Part shown: piece after piece, positions 52,967-64,000 of the stretch
Layout: every line of letters starts with the position of its first letter
How positions within the stretch are numbered: position 1 is the first letter of the stretch
The notes under the pieces: generated by a model
The model's input: the letters and a program-made list of their open reading frames with translations, nothing else
The model's database searches: none
What the model was told of the DNA's origin: nothing
Assembly (NCBI RefSeq): GCF_024139115.2
Contig: NC_085141.1
Coordinates: 44,761,065 to 44,825,064, forward strand
Direction: 5' to 3'
Length of the DNA: 64,000 nt
Origin: Armigeres subalbatus
Taxonomy: Eukaryota; Arthropoda; Insecta; Diptera; Culicidae
Program-made: the position numbers and the translations under genes

Positions 52967-54029
52967 TATCTATTGAGATTTGTTCCATAAATATTTTTCC
53001 CAACTTACCTAATATAATCACTAATTTACTCATGTTATATTCATAGCACAGACAAACACATATAACACATGGAATATTATAAGCCTTGTCGGATGCTCTC
53101 GTTTATTGTTTTACGTTCGTATCGGTCGAGTTTTGATTCACTGATCATGACAACCCTAAAGAAATAGATATTGCCTTAATTTTCAAAAATTCATATGAGT
53201 TCATCTAACCTATCAAGATTCTAATGTTGAACCATGGATCTAAAGTTTTCCCTTAAATGTGCAGCAACACATAATGCATGAAAACACGAAAACCGAACAG
53301 CGCAACTTGGTGGGCACATATTCAGCAGTGTGGCGGCTGACGGGTTTCTAAAATGTAACAAACCCCTTCTGTTTGTTGCCGATACAAAGAAGGGTTAGTT
53401 ACTCTCAGCTCGCAGTACAACCACACCGCAGCGCCCTAAAAAGCATTACAATCGGAATGACACACGCTGGTTCTTTTGTTCGCAGCAACAGCAACTAGGA
53501 CCTGTAGCTATATCCATGCTTGCTTCGGAGGTCCTTCCGAGGTGCCAACGACGCGTGACACACATGTGGGAACAAGGCGCGCTGCATGTTCGTCGCCGGC
53601 ATCGTTGCCGGGTTTGGTGAATATTGTTCTTTGTTTCGTTTGGTTTTGTGTGGTGGCTTTTTGTGTTTTCGCGCGACTGCCGGGAAAAGCTGTTGTCTCC
53701 CATGGCATCGGCGTCGTCAACAGCAGAACAGGAATATCATCCGCGGGGGGACTATAATTTATGAAACGATTTTTGAAAAAGAACCCCGTTAACTATTTGC
53801 GGTGGAAAACAATGTGGAGCTGCTTTTCCGCCCGGGTGAAGCGAAGTGCTATTCAATTTTGTAATCATGGTTTATTGCACTCTAAGGGATGAGATACAAT
53901 GGGTTAATGAAGTAAGCCCTCGCGATGTATAACCCTTCATGCCTCGATTGTTTCAAACAAAATTTGAACTCAGCAAATGCACTGGAGATGTGTGATTCAT
54001 TTTATATCAAATAGCAAAGAAGTTCAATT
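52967..54029. other. Intergenic, no gene seen
   Basis: The GC-richer patch at 53460-53760 has open frames on both strands but no known domain or consistent codon pattern. I do not call a gene. Confidence 0.4.
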
Positions 54030-54370
54030 TAAATCGTAGCTACGTCTGTCACCATTAGTGAATGAGTTCGTGCGAAGTTATCAAGCCGACTTCGTTGACG
54101 GCCGCTCGACAACGGACCAGATCTTTACTGTACGGCATATCCTTCAAAAATGCCGTGAATATCAGGTCCCAAAGCACCATCTGTTCATTGATTTTAAGGC
54201 GGCAACGGTGGATGGTGTGCACAACTGTGTGATGATTTCGGGCAAACACTCCAGTTCGTTCGAATCGCGCCGGGCAAGGTAATGGACTTTCGTGCCTGTT
54301 GTTCAACATTGCGCTAGAAGGTGTCATGCGGAGAGCCGGGTGTAACCGCCGGGGTACGATTTTCAACTTG
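54030..54370 (+). mobile_element. RTE LINE fragment (family A)
   Basis: FVRSYQADFVDGRSTTDQIF ... HHLFIDFKAA ... VDGVHNCVMISGKHSSSFES ... MFNIALEGVMRRAGCN match the reverse transcriptase of the 5343-8521 family. The block between FKAA and the VDGV motif (YDSIDR onward) is deleted, and the GLRQGD block is damaged. It is truncated on both sides. Confidence 0.85.
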
Positions 54371-54442
54371 CTTCCTTACTTATGGTTCCTGCAAAAGGCC
54401 GACATGAAAGATCTCCATCCTGAGCGTTGTCCAGCTATCGCT

Positions 54443-56008
54443 TTAACCTGTTGCCAGATTTTGGTCGACTTCTTTTATTCCTTTATTTAGGCTTCGCCGC
54501 CATGAGCCTCTGGGTCTGCCTCTGCTGAGATGTCCCGCTGGGTTCCAGTCTAATGCTTGTTTACAGATTTCGTTTCCTCCCCTACGTAGAGTGTGGCCGA
54601 CCCAGCCCCACTTCGGATCACGAATTTCTGTTGCTATCGGCCTCTGGTGAGGCCACCAGACCCGACTTATACACTGGCATCTGTTGATGAACACCTGCAG
54701 CCGTTGAGTGTTCTCCAACTGATACACACCATGTTTCTCTAGCGTATAACAGCGCCTATGTCGATGAGATCGACAACTGGGGCTTTATACGATTTCATGC
54801 TTTGGATAGTTGTTTGGATCTCTAGCAGTGTTAGAGCTTTGGCCGTGACGCGGATTCTATGCAGATCATGCCGAGGTAGTGGTGGCCTGGCTGGCACTTG
54901 AAAAAGTTGTACGAAGTGCTTGAACCAGTGTTTCAGCTGGTCAGGCACCGTTGCATTCATCTTCGCCCCGCTTAAGCGTCGTGAGATATCGTAGAGGAGG
55001 CGAATGTTTCCGGTTACGGCACCTCTCTCTCCTTCGTCTGTCCACACTTAAAATAAATCGCCGAATTCGGTAAAATGTTACCGAATTCTCAACCGCAGAA
55101 CTGTTCGGTAAATATTTTTACTGATTTTCGGTGATTTTGACAGTTGAACAATGGAAAAAAATACAAAAAATCTGTGAAATATTATCCGAACAGTTCTGCT
55201 GTTGAGATTTCGGTAAAATTTACCGAATACTGTGAAATGAGTTAAGTGTGCAGAGAGTCCGCCCATTCTCGCTTGTCCTGTCGACAAGAGCGTTTTACTT
55301 CCTTCTCCAGAGCCGATTATCGTTGACGGGCTAAGATTTTGGCTCCTCTGGTTTTTGATCGCTCTATCGCGGCTTTGGCTTCTCTTCGCTCCTTTATCTT
55401 CCTCCCGGTCTCATCGGTGATCCATTGTTTTCTCTGGGTGCGCAGTTTGCCCAGATTGTTCTCGCTGGTGGCGATGAAGCCATGCTTGATCCATTGGCCT
55501 TCCACGCTGCCACCTTCTGGAATATCTGCAGCACGCGTCTCCAGTTCATCAACGAAGGATCGTTTTACCGTGGCATCTTCCAGTCGGCGTGTGTTGAACC
55601 GTCGTGTCGTACAACTGTTCCCTCCAGCCGACGAATCCGCGCAATGCGCAGGCATATTTCGCCAATGAGGAGATGATGATTAGGCGTGATATCGGCACGT
55701 ACATCAAGAAGGCTTAGTTTCCATTTTCGGCTGTTGCAGATGTGGTCAATTTGATTTTCTGTAAAGCGGTCACGGGAGAACCACGTGACCTTGTGAACCG
55801 GTCGATGAGGAACGAGCGATCCCCCGATCACCTTGTCGTTATTACCACTGAATTCTGCGAAAAGCTCTTCGTTTTCGCTCATTTCTCCGAGACCATGGCG
55901 TCCCAAAATGTGCACATGGTTCGAGTTGTCGGATCCGATCTTCACATTCAAGTCGCCAATACAGATCTTAATATCACTCGAAAATGCAGCGACATTCGCA
56001 GAACTCAA
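54443..56008 (-). pseudogene. LINE endonuclease/reverse transcriptase remnants
   Basis: 5' to 3': the endonuclease piece 55565-56008 (SSDIKICIGDLNVKIGSDN, then FTENQIDHICNSRKWK and ADITPNHHLLIGEI, where the usual SDH is changed). The linker 55317-55655 holds QWITDETGRKIKERREAK. Then comes 54739-55047 (GNIRLLYDISRRLSG, HWFKHFVQLFQVPARP, IQTTIQSMKSYKAP). The piece 54443-54727 is the extreme C-terminus (WPHQRPIATEIRDPKWGW, ICKQALDWNPAGHLSRGRPR). The central palm motifs, including YADD, are missing. Confidence 0.75.
55043..55250. mobile_element. MITE inserted in the third RTE-like element
   Basis: CACACTTA at the left end pairs with TAAGTGTG at the right. Further in, TCGGTAAAATGTTACCGAAT / ATTCGGTAAATTTTACCGAA and GCAGAACTGTTCGG / CCGAACAGTTCTGC pair well. 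The target duplication is not clear. It is non-coding. Confidence 0.7.
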
Positions 56009-56239
56009 AGCTAACCAGATCCTACGAATGGTATAAAGCTTGTTTTTGCTGAAGGCCTTTTACGGTGTCATTCAGAATGGCTACCCTGCGGCTCACCAAC
56101 ACAATATAACAATTACCCACCTCCTCACTGCAAATAGCACCGATTAAATTAGTTTTTTAATAAAAAACCAAACCTGATCACCATTTAACAAGAAAAAGTA
56201 TCAGAACTAAGTTTGAACCTGAACCTACTTATTGACAAA

Positions 56240-56476
56240 ATTCTCGGGTACTTATTCAAAAGGACGTATGTGATTTTGTAAACAAAGATTCAAACGTCGC
56301 TTTGTCCAATCTGATAGCACTCCCACGCAAACCATCACCACATACAGGAAGGGGAAGCCTTTGGCTACCTGTTGGTTGTGTTGGTTTGCGTGGGAGTGCC
56401 ATCAGATTGGACAAATCGACGTTCGAATCTTTGTTTACAAAATCACATACGTCCTTTTGAATAAGTACCCGAGAAT
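56240..56476. mobile_element. Fold-back element
   Basis: ATTCTCGGGTACTTATTCAA at the left and TTGAATAAGTACCCGAGAAT at the right are exact complements. The arms stay complementary nearly to the centre (CACTCCCACGCAAACCA / TGGTTTGCGTGGGAGTG). The loop (about 56345-56380) is short. Confidence 0.85.
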
Positions 56477-56658
56477 TATCGAATCATTAAGTGCACATTA
56501 AGCGTCGATTCAATGAAAATAAAACTAAGTGAAAAAAATTCCTCTTCCCACCGCGCATGCCAACGACGTCGTCGGTTGCTCGTCGTCGGCAGCGTCGCAT
56601 GCAAGCAGTCATTGATCATTACCTATAAGGGACCGACTGTTTACTTCGATGACATTTA

Positions 56659-56888
56659 GGGTTTGTCTCATTTGGAGAATTAAACTTAAAAGTGACAGTT
56701 CGAAAATTAGGAAATCACCCCGTTATAAGAATGGCTGGTGCTACCCAGCAATTCCAACAGGACATCGATGGAAAATGATTCGATATCTGTCAAAAGTAAT
56801 CTTGCTCTGCGAGCAGGGTTATTTGATAATTATTGAAATGTCACTTTTAAGTTTAATTTCAGTTTAATTATCCAATTGAGACAGACCC
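56659..56888. mobile_element. MITE with TTA target duplication (PIF/Harbinger-like)
   Basis: GGGTTTGTCTCATTTGGA (left) and GGGTCTGTCTCAATTGGA (right, reverse complement). TTA flanks them at 56656-56658 and 56889-56891. A 3-bp TWA target and G-rich ends suggest a PIF/Harbinger origin. The inner arms TTAAACTTAAAAGTGACA / TGTCACTTTTAAGTTTAA also pair. Confidence 0.85.
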
Positions 56889-57389
56889 TTACTTCCAGGG
56901 TGCAGCAGCCGTAAAAAGTGTAGACAACAACCTTCCGTGCACCATGTTTACGGTACTCGTCACTGAGTGGCGATACCGGCGTTTCTATCTGTGTTGTTAA
57001 GCCTGCTACTCTATGTTCTGAGATTTTCACATTTTCCACCATGAGCTCATGGAAGAATGGTAGTTGGAAATCGGTAAAATGTATGGGAAAATCAAGTATT
57101 TTGCAAATTTATGGAAAATGGTGGTGTTTTTGAAGAAAGTAGTGATAAGGAATGAAGTATGAGGTGAAAAGATTGTCTCTTGCACTTAGTTTGCACTGAT
57201 TAGTAGTCTAATAGTGATGAAATTTCGATTTTACTACCATTGAAAAAACGCCATCTCTTGCATTAATCGTTTTGACTGGTACCTTATTGCAGTAGGCAGT
57301 GATGTCAACATGAAATTCTGTGAAATCATAGTGAAGACATGTAATCACGGGGATGACAAGCTACGCCATCTTTGTCACTTCTTTTCTGA

Positions 57390-57689
57390 GGCTGTGAACC
57401 ATTCCAGCGATTCGTTTAACTTTTAGTTAAAATTTGACAGTTCGATGGTTATTTCGCTGTGGTTAAAAATAACCCTGCTCCGGAGCATGGTTAGATTTGA
57501 CAGTTCGATAGTTAAACTTTGTTCGCGAAAAAACTGGCGCCAAATTTATTTTGTTCTAAATAACTATCAATCTGTCAAAACTCAAATGGGTCGACTTCGT
57601 GGTAAAATTTTAACTACGATGGGAAAATAACCAACGAACAGTCATATTTTAACTAAAAGTTAAACGAACCACTGGAATGGTTCACAGCC
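57390..57689. mobile_element. MITE with TGA target duplication
   Basis: GGCTGTGAACCATTCCAG and CTGGAATGGTTCACAGCC are inverted ends. The arms continue as TTTAACTTTTAGTTAAAAT / ATTTTAACTAAAAGTTAAA. TGA flanks both sides (57387-57389 and 57690-57692). It is exactly 300 bp and non-coding. Confidence 0.85.
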
Positions 57690-58305
57690 TGAATCACCAA
57701 TACGAGTGCACTGCGAATGCAACATAAACAATTGCGGGGGTGAAAATGATATAAATCGAACAAAGCCATAGACAGTACCTTGTGCAACTAGCATTCTAAA
57801 TAATTGAGCAAATAAGTTGAACATTCTTAAGTTTGAAGCATGGAATCGAGTGTAAAATTGTTTTAATTGATAATTCGTTTATTTTTTTTTCTATTTTCTC
57901 ATGATTGTATAATGTTGCATTATCGAGTGGTATGGGCGTTTTGCATCATATTCTCCTGTAAAAACGAAAACATTCAAAATTCACGCACATACTATTGCAA
58001 AATAAATCAGTATTGGGGTAATTTGACACTGGGGGATAAATTTATCCCCCAAAAAAGAACTAACAGACAAACCTGTCAAAATCCATAGTAAAAAATTGGA
58101 TGTCGCTCCTCTGCATGTAATCCTATCGAAAAAATAATAAATCTCTCTCCAACCTGTTATCTATTAATGTCATAATTATATCTTCATTATTTTACTTTGG
58201 AACGTCTTGAAAAATTAAACCGAAAACGCAGTAAATTTCAATTATGCTATTGGTGTGTTTGAACAGCTGGCAACAATGTCACGAGATGTGAACATAAACA
58301 GCTAG

Positions 58306-58640
58306 GGGCTCATTCACAAATTACATAACGCCCTGAGGGGTGGGTGGGTACCCAATATTCCGTTACAAAATGTTACGGCTTGTCTAAGGGGTGGGTGGGT
58401 TTGTTCAGTTCTGTTACGGATAACGAATAATATAAAAAATGAAATCACTAATTAAATTCAAATTTGACAGCATTATTATTTACTATGTAGAAAGTTAAAG
58501 TAGAGTTCATTAATTAATATTTTTTTGTGAATTTTTAGTCCGTGGGTGGGTATAGAGGAAATGTTACAAACAAGTCACAGAGGGGTGGGTGGGGTTCAAA
58601 TTGTGTTTTTTTTTGCGTTATGTAATTTGTGAATGAGCCC
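58306..58640. mobile_element. MITE with perfect 26-bp inverted ends
   Basis: GGGCTCATTCACAAATTACA... and its exact complement ...TGTAATTTGTGAATGAGCCC close the element. TAG flanks it on both sides (58303-58305 and 58641-58643), a 3-bp duplication. Inside, GAGGGGTGGGTGGG-type motifs recur four times. Perfect ends suggest recent activity. Confidence 0.88.
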
Positions 58641-59285
58641 TAGCATCATGAAAAAATAAAACATAAATATCAACGTAAATCAAAATTCAAAGCTAATGTG
58701 TTGATTTTCGGACACATTTCGTTAGTTTATGTCATAGTTAAACCGTATTGAGTAATCCTGCGTACAACTCAGACAGAAATCGTTCACATTATTGCAATGT
58801 TTAGGCTAATCGGATGTTAACAAAAAAGTGGTTATTTTTGTCTGCCTTGTAGATTGGTAGGTGTTGGTAGTCAAGTTTCTCACGACTACTAATCTTAAGT
58901 TGATGATTTTGTGGTACAACTACAAAGAGATTGGAGTGCCGCCGAAAGTCACCTTAATATCATAAAATTATACTAAAAATCATAATTTCAGACCGAAACT
59001 GTTTGTTGTTGCTGTTTTGACAGTGATGGGCAACGGATGCGCGCACAGATTGACTATTGGAAGCAGATTGTTTCAGAATTCATTATTCAACGATCCTTAA
59101 ACTGCAATCGGGGCAACTACATTCGATGCTCATCTGAATTTGTATAAACGTTGCTGTGCAAAAGTTTTCAACAATATTGTTGTCATATACATTCTATTTA
59201 ATAAACATGTTCAAATGTTGTTTATGCAATGTTTGTGCAATAAATTGTTCAATTTGGTGTTAAATAATTTATAACTACATTTAAC

Positions 59286-59530
59286 ATGGTCGATTTATAT
59301 GACCTTGCATGGAGCAGCGGAAGAGCAGGCGGATGTCATTCGAAGGGTTCTGAGTTCGAGCCTCACATCTCGTTCGATGTTCATGCTCAAACCAGTGACA
59401 TAGGAAATCAAATGAATTATCTTATGATCATCATGCATGATGGCACTACACCCCATCAAACTGTTTTACTTATGTCGAATTCGTTTTTAAACCTGGGTCA
59501 GTGCCAACTCGAACCCTGAATAAAAAAAAA
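59286..59530 (+). mobile_element. Probable tRNA-derived SINE
   Basis: TGGAGCAGCGG (59310-59320) resembles a pol III A box, and GAGTTCGAGCCTC (about 59352-59364) a B box, at roughly tRNA spacing. The unit ends in AATAAAAAAAAA (to 59530). An open frame of 77 codons across it is incidental. The family is not one I can name. Confidence 0.55.
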
Positions 59531-59799
59531 CGTTTTCAGTTCCATCTGTCATTGGATATGGTGGTGTGCGTGGCATCGTGTTTGTTTTGATTCGAAACAT
59601 ATGATCGACACCATACACCGGACTTTACCAGTGCACTGGCAGTTTGTGGGCCACAACGAATCAGACCATGATAAAAATGATCAAGTACGCGCTCTGATTT
59701 TCGCGAATTACGAAATTTACTTTTGGATGGATATATCCACCCCAGATTCTCTATTCCTTTTCGCTTCTTCAGGAATGCAAGTTCTTGCAGGCATTTACT

Positions 59800-60790
59800 C
59801 GGAGTTTCTTTCCGGAATTCCTCCGGATGTTTCTTCAGGTATTCCTTCGGAAATTTCTTCAGGAATCTATTCAGAAGTTCTTCTTCTTCCTGAAGTTACG
59901 TTCGGAGTTACGCTCGGGAGTTCGTTAGGAAAGTTCCGAAGTTTCTTAAAAATTTCCTTCGGAAGTTCCTTCAGAAAATCTTTGGAACATTCCTTCAGGA
60001 ATTCCTTTGAAAATTTTTTCAGGAATTCCTCCCAAAAATACTTCAAAACTTCTTCCTAAAGTTCCTTCAGTAAATCATTTGGAAATTCATTCACGAAATC
60101 CTACTCAAATTTATTTAGGAATTCCTCCAGAAGTTCCTCCAGAATTTCCTTCAGGTATTCCTCCGGTGGTTCCTCCAGGAATTCCTCCGGAAGTTCCTCC
60201 AAGAATTCCTCCAGAAATTCCTCCGGAAGTTCCTCCAGGAAATCTTCCGGAAGTTCCTCCAGAGATTCCTCAAGGAATTCCTCTGGAACTTCCTTCAGGA
60301 ATTTCACAGGAAGTTCCTCCAGGAATTCCTCCGGAAGTTCATCCAGGAATCTCACCAGCTGTTCCTCCAGGTATTCCTCCAGGAGGTACTCCAGGGGGAA
60401 AATTCTGAAGGATCTTCCGGATGGATTTCTGGAGGAGCTTCGGGAGGAATTTCTGGAGGAACTTCCGTAGGAATTTCTGGAGGAACTTCCGGAGGAATTC
60501 CTGGAGGAATAGCTGGTGGGATTCCTGGATTAACTTCCGGAGGAATTCCTGGAGGAACTTCGAGAGGAATTCCTGGAGGAACTTCCGAAGGAATTCCTGG
60601 AGAAACTTCCGAAGGAATTCCCGGAGAAACTTCGTAGGAACTCTTGGAGGAATTTCCAGATGAACTTCTGGAAAAAAAATTATGAAGGAATGCCTGAAAT
60701 ATTGCTCTAATGCATTCTTGGAAGAATTCGCAATGGAATGCATACAAGACTTCAAGGAGGAATACCTGAAAGAATTATAAGAATTCTTTG
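59800..60790. repeat. Fold-back minisatellite of 12/24-bp units
   Basis: The left half repeats GGAATTCCTCC(A/G) alternating with GGAAGTTCCTCC. The right half, from about 60400, repeats the reverse complement (GGAGGAATTCC/GGAGGAACTTCC). The turn is near 60395. The unit length is divisible by 3, so several frames stay open and would read (PPGIPPEVP)n on the + strand left of the turn and on the minus strand right of it. The period, mirror symmetry and lack of a start context argue for non-coding repeat DNA. Unit decay increases outward. Confidence 0.88.
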
Positions 60791-61334
60791 AAGAATTTCC
60801 GTATGATTTTTTGAAGAACTACTTAAATAAATAATTAATGGGGGAATTTTGGAATAAATTGCAATTTGTATTATCGAAGGCTCATAATATTTCCGTTCAA
60901 AACAAATTATCCTGGGATTACTAAAAAAAGTCCTAAGGGAATTTCAATATAATGCAAATGTTCCAACCTAGGTTGGAACTTTTTAAAAACGAATTCGACA
61001 TTAGTTTACATCGGGCGGCCGTGTCTTGTAGACCTTATGATTTTTTAGTCACCTGCGGCTCACGAATTACTGAGAATTCCGCTGGAAACAAAGATGGTGG
61101 TAATCGAGTACGCTCAGCATTTTACTTAAGCTTTTCACCAGGACGCACACTTGCAGCTAGCTTTATGGAACATAACATTGGTCACTGTCCTTAGTCATAT
61201 TCATGCTCGTTTAATTACAAAGCCGCGTTGCCAGGACTGAAACATAATTTGCTTGTCTCTGGTTTAGTTACGTCGCAAGTCATGTGGGTATGACTCTTCA
61301 TCGAATGCGCACGTTTTGTAACCATAGATATCGC
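60791..61334. other. Intergenic, no gene seen
   Basis: AT-rich; the 80-codon frame at 60952-61194 has no recognisable motif. Confidence 0.4.
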
Positions 61335-61560
61335 TAAGGGTATGCGATAACACAATTTTTCCTGACGAAACGAAACGAAACGAAATTTGAAATGCTACTG
61401 TTGGATCGGAACGAAACGAAACAAAATTCAAATTTTCTTCCGAAACTTCGAAACGAAACGAAATCAGGGTCCATTTGATTCGAAATTTTTCGAAACGAAA
61501 CGAAATTCAATTTTTTTTTCCTGCGGAATTTTTAATAAATAGTTTTTTTTTAGGTTTATA
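61335..61560 (+). mobile_element. Left end of the same hAT family, fragment
   Basis: TAAGGGTATGCGATAACAC followed by CGAAACGAAACGAAACGAAA and three further clusters of the same motif aligns with 9970-10180. The right end of the element was not found in the window, so the copy is truncated or decayed. Confidence 0.8.
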
Positions 61561-62909
61561 TAGATAATGCAAAAAATGCATAAAAAAAATCCGCGGTGAA
61601 AATAATTTTGTTTAATATTTTTAGAGTCCAATAAGGTCGATACAAATATATAAAAAAGTTTGCCCTCCCTAGAATTTTTTTTCTCTAAAATAAAATTTTG
61701 ATGCGACAACAAAAAAAAAAATCGGAAAATTATAAGGATTTACAAAACATTCTTCAACAAATCCGAGGAGGTTTTCGATTTTTTTTTCATTTTAATTTTT
61801 TTTTACCCCCTTTTATTACCCTTTGATCTTTCCGGCATCAGTAGGGCATAATTTTTATTGAATGTAACGGCCTTAGAGCAAAATCAGCAATGCTCATTTT
61901 GAATACGAATCTGAAACATTTATTTGCCCAGCAGCTGTTTTCGATTCAGACAACATTCAACTGTCAAAAACTTAAAACTGGCAAAACGCTCAGTTCTATT
62001 TTCTGCAGATTTAAACTACCAATGAATCACGAGTTTCAAATATGTTGGTTCATGAATGCGTCATTTTATCTACGAATCAATCCACTTTGCAATTACGGCG
62101 CCTCTCTTGGCAGCAACATAAAGAATTCATTTAATTGAAAATTTTAAAAACATGTGTTGGGAAAGCAAGCGAGTTCGTTCTATTTTGCTCCAGATTAAAA
62201 GTAGAATAGTGATCGAACATTTGAAATGAAACGGAATCACTACTGATTTCATTCTACATAATTGTTACCCAAATGCCATAGGGAAACTATGACTTAATTT
62301 TACAAAAGGATATAGGTAAGTAACTGATCATTTAGTATCTATTCACTATTTTCAAAAGTATGCCCCTCACCATAAACAACGTAAAAATATTTATCGCTTA
62401 ATATCGCTCAATATTACCAACAGATTTCATATTGATTAGATCTGTTCACCATTTCGAAAAGAATTACAGATACAAAGTCCCACAATTAACATCTTAAATA
62501 AAGTCTCCAGGTAAATTTTCGACCAATTTCATGAAGATTTATTGAATCTGTAAAACTTTCCAACATGGTCTTTTCAACAGATCTAAGCAGTATGAAAGCT
62601 GTTGATTGCAATACAAAACTGGACTTTTTAAAAAAAAGTCTGTTGGAAATATTACTTTTTTAATTTAAAGTATTTTTTTTACGTTAAGAGTTTTTTATTG
62701 TGAGGGGCATTTTACATCCATCATTTTTTTTACGGAGTTAGCCTTGAAAGATAAACGAAAATCGTGAGTGCTAGATGAAAACCTTTTTTCGTTTCATCAC
62801 TTTTTCACAAATTCGCTGCGGAGAGAGTTGAACCTTAATGTCCTAAACAATAATATCCGTGGGATGCGCTGACTCTAGCAACACTTTTACGCTATCTGCA
62901 TGTAGGCTA
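61561..62909. other. AT-rich intergenic, no gene seen
   Basis: Many T and A homopolymer runs. Short frames (61890-62138) have no motif. Some of it may be interior of the hAT-family fragment. Confidence 0.4.
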
Positions 62910-63571
62910 GAGTGATTCAAATTTTGACTTTTTCGTTCCCTTATGCTTAAACGATGGCATTTGATATTAAAATAGTTTTCTTAAATTTTTAGCTAATTTG
63001 GTTGTAATTTGACTGAGCACATGTAGTTTGAAATTTGTATGGAAATTACTATGAAAACAGTAACTTTTGTGGAAAACCGTTTCGCAGCGTTGCCCACTAA
63101 GCTTCAAAATACATGAATACACTGCCAATATAGAAAATTTAGCCAGGAACCAGATCGTCTTTGTTGTGAAACGATTTGATGCTGGCATGAAAAGTTATTA
63201 CGGCAATACTGAATCGTGTGAAATTCAATTTAACATGTAAAAGAATAACATCAATATCAATAATAAGCATTTTTGTTTTCTTTGTAACTTTACTTACAAC
63301 AGTCAGATCGTTTCGCAACAACCACTGAGTTTCAGCTTAAAAAGCAGTTCACAGTTCAAATATAAATTATATTCAAATAGTTTATGGGCCACCTCAGGAA
63401 ATATTCTTTCACGTAAGTGGCGTTTTCCATAGCAATTTCCGTACAATCTTCAGATGACGCGCGCACAGTCAAATTACATCCAAATTAGCTAAAACTTTAG
63501 GAGGTCTATTAAAATTACATAACCGATCGTTTAAGCATAGGGGAGCGAGAAAGTTAAAATTTGAATAACTC
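62910..63571. mobile_element. TA-target MITE, 662 bp
   Basis: GAGTGATTCAAATTTTGACT (left) and GAGTTATTCAAATTTTAACT (right, reverse complement) are inverted ends. The pairing continues (TATGCTTAAACGAT / ATCGTTTAAGCATA, and TTTAGCTAATTTGG / CCAAATTAGCTAAA). TA flanks at 62908-62909 and 63572-63573. The middle is unpaired and non-coding. Confidence 0.85.
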
Positions 63572-63879
63572 TAAAGTAGGCATTAGCTTACAGTGGCCTA
63601 ACGTCTCGGGTTATGTGGAACGGTGGAACAGTCTACTTGACTCGCATTTCCTGCCCCGGAAATCGTTCCGAATTCCATGATGAATCTGTAAAGCCGTTAT
63701 TTCTGCAGCTCAGCAAAATAAAGAACAAATTTCGTTATTTGCTGATTTTAGCAATAAAATGAAAGCTAGGGCATGATATAACAATTCAATCGAGACTGCC
63801 TTGTTACTATTCAGTCGGTAGCTCTGAAAAGGTGATCGCCAGTGTAAACTAATTAATTTGGCACAGAATCTTCCAAATA

Positions 63880-64000
63880 CAGGTTGGAGTCGATTATCCA
63901 GAGCATCGATTTTATTTTCACTCCCGATAATCGAATCACCATAAAAAAATAAATCTGCAATTAAAAAACCTATGTTTTATTTTACTTGCAGTGGTGTAGT
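63880..64000 (+). mobile_element. Pogo-like repeat end, third copy, cut by the window edge
   Basis: CAGGTTGGAGTCGATTATCC ... CCCGATAATCGAATCACC ... CTATGTTTTATTTTACTTGC parallels 4412-4520 and 14530-14640. It is more diverged, and continues beyond the window. Confidence 0.7.

Larger units (their letters stand above)
54440..56040 (-). mobile_element. LINE of a third RTE-like family, reversed, decayed
   Basis: A non-LTR element in pieces on the minus strand, interrupted by a MITE at 55043-55250. The exact clade is uncertain. It is distinct from both RTE families described above and lacks most of the reverse transcriptase. Confidence 0.75.

Noticed and set aside
53476..53757. 93-codon + strand frame with a hydrophobic stretch (possible membrane or secreted protein)
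   Set aside because: Overlapping frames of similar length are open on both strands, composition is the likely cause, and there is no splice or family evidence.
60007..60747. Proline-rich open frames on both strands as possible structural (collagen- or elastin-like) genes
   Set aside because: They follow the 24-bp DNA repeat, are mirrored on both strands around a symmetry centre, and lack a start context, signal peptide or splice evidence.
1..64000. Endogenous viral elements
   Set aside because: I scanned the longer frames for viral polymerase, capsid or glycoprotein features. All recognisable polymerase motifs belong to non-LTR retrotransposons.

Overview
The window looks like repeat-dense nuclear DNA from a culicine mosquito, most likely Aedes. 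The reasons are a Feilai-like tRNA-derived SINE with a 13-bp target-site duplication, several degenerate non-LTR retrotransposons (Jockey-, RTE- and R1-like), many short inverted-repeat elements with TA, 3-bp or TTAA target duplications, and AT-rich intergenic sequence. This assignment comes from recognising repeat families by eye; no database search was run.

I can support only one host protein gene. It is a two-exon chemosensory protein (OS-D/CSP family) on the + strand, with coding exons at 30889-31126 and 35098-35237. The spliced product is 125 residues. It has a signal peptide, a Ser/Thr/Ala-rich spacer, and the diagnostic cysteine pattern C-X6-C-X18-C-X2-C, which is completed only after splicing. 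Its 3.97-kb intron holds a reversed SINE and a broken reversed Jockey element.

Layout. 0-8.5 kb: a Jockey 5' half fused to the 3' half of an RTE element, one copy of a dispersed repeat, and a nearly complete reversed RTE copy. 9.7-13.9 kb: a 3.65-kb hAT-type element inserted into a hairpin sequence. 14.4-16.7 kb: a second copy of the dispersed repeat and a complex interlocked inverted repeat. 17.9-21.2 kb: a ~150-bp tandem satellite that switches orientation near 18,735. 23.9-27.7 kb: a second, more decayed RTE family, carrying a TTAA-type MITE and a SINE. 28-29.7 kb: SINE and Jockey fragments and a MITE. 30.8-35.3 kb: the chemosensory gene. 36.7-38.1 kb: a mariner-type transposase fragment and a fold-back 17-bp minisatellite. 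38.2-44.8 kb: two R1-like elements in opposite orientation. 45-48.7 kb: MITEs and another reversed RTE copy. 49-50 kb: a second block of the satellite, interrupted by a fold-back element. 50.7-56 kb: LINE fragments. 56.2-58.7 kb: a cluster of MITEs. 59.3-60.8 kb: a SINE-like unit and a proline-coding fold-back minisatellite. 61.3-64 kb: a hAT end fragment, a TA-type MITE and the start of a pogo-like repeat.

No retroelement here looks competent: every one is truncated, frameshifted, interrupted by stops or missing catalytic motifs. I found no credible tRNA or rRNA gene, CRISPR array, prokaryotic operon or endogenous viral element.
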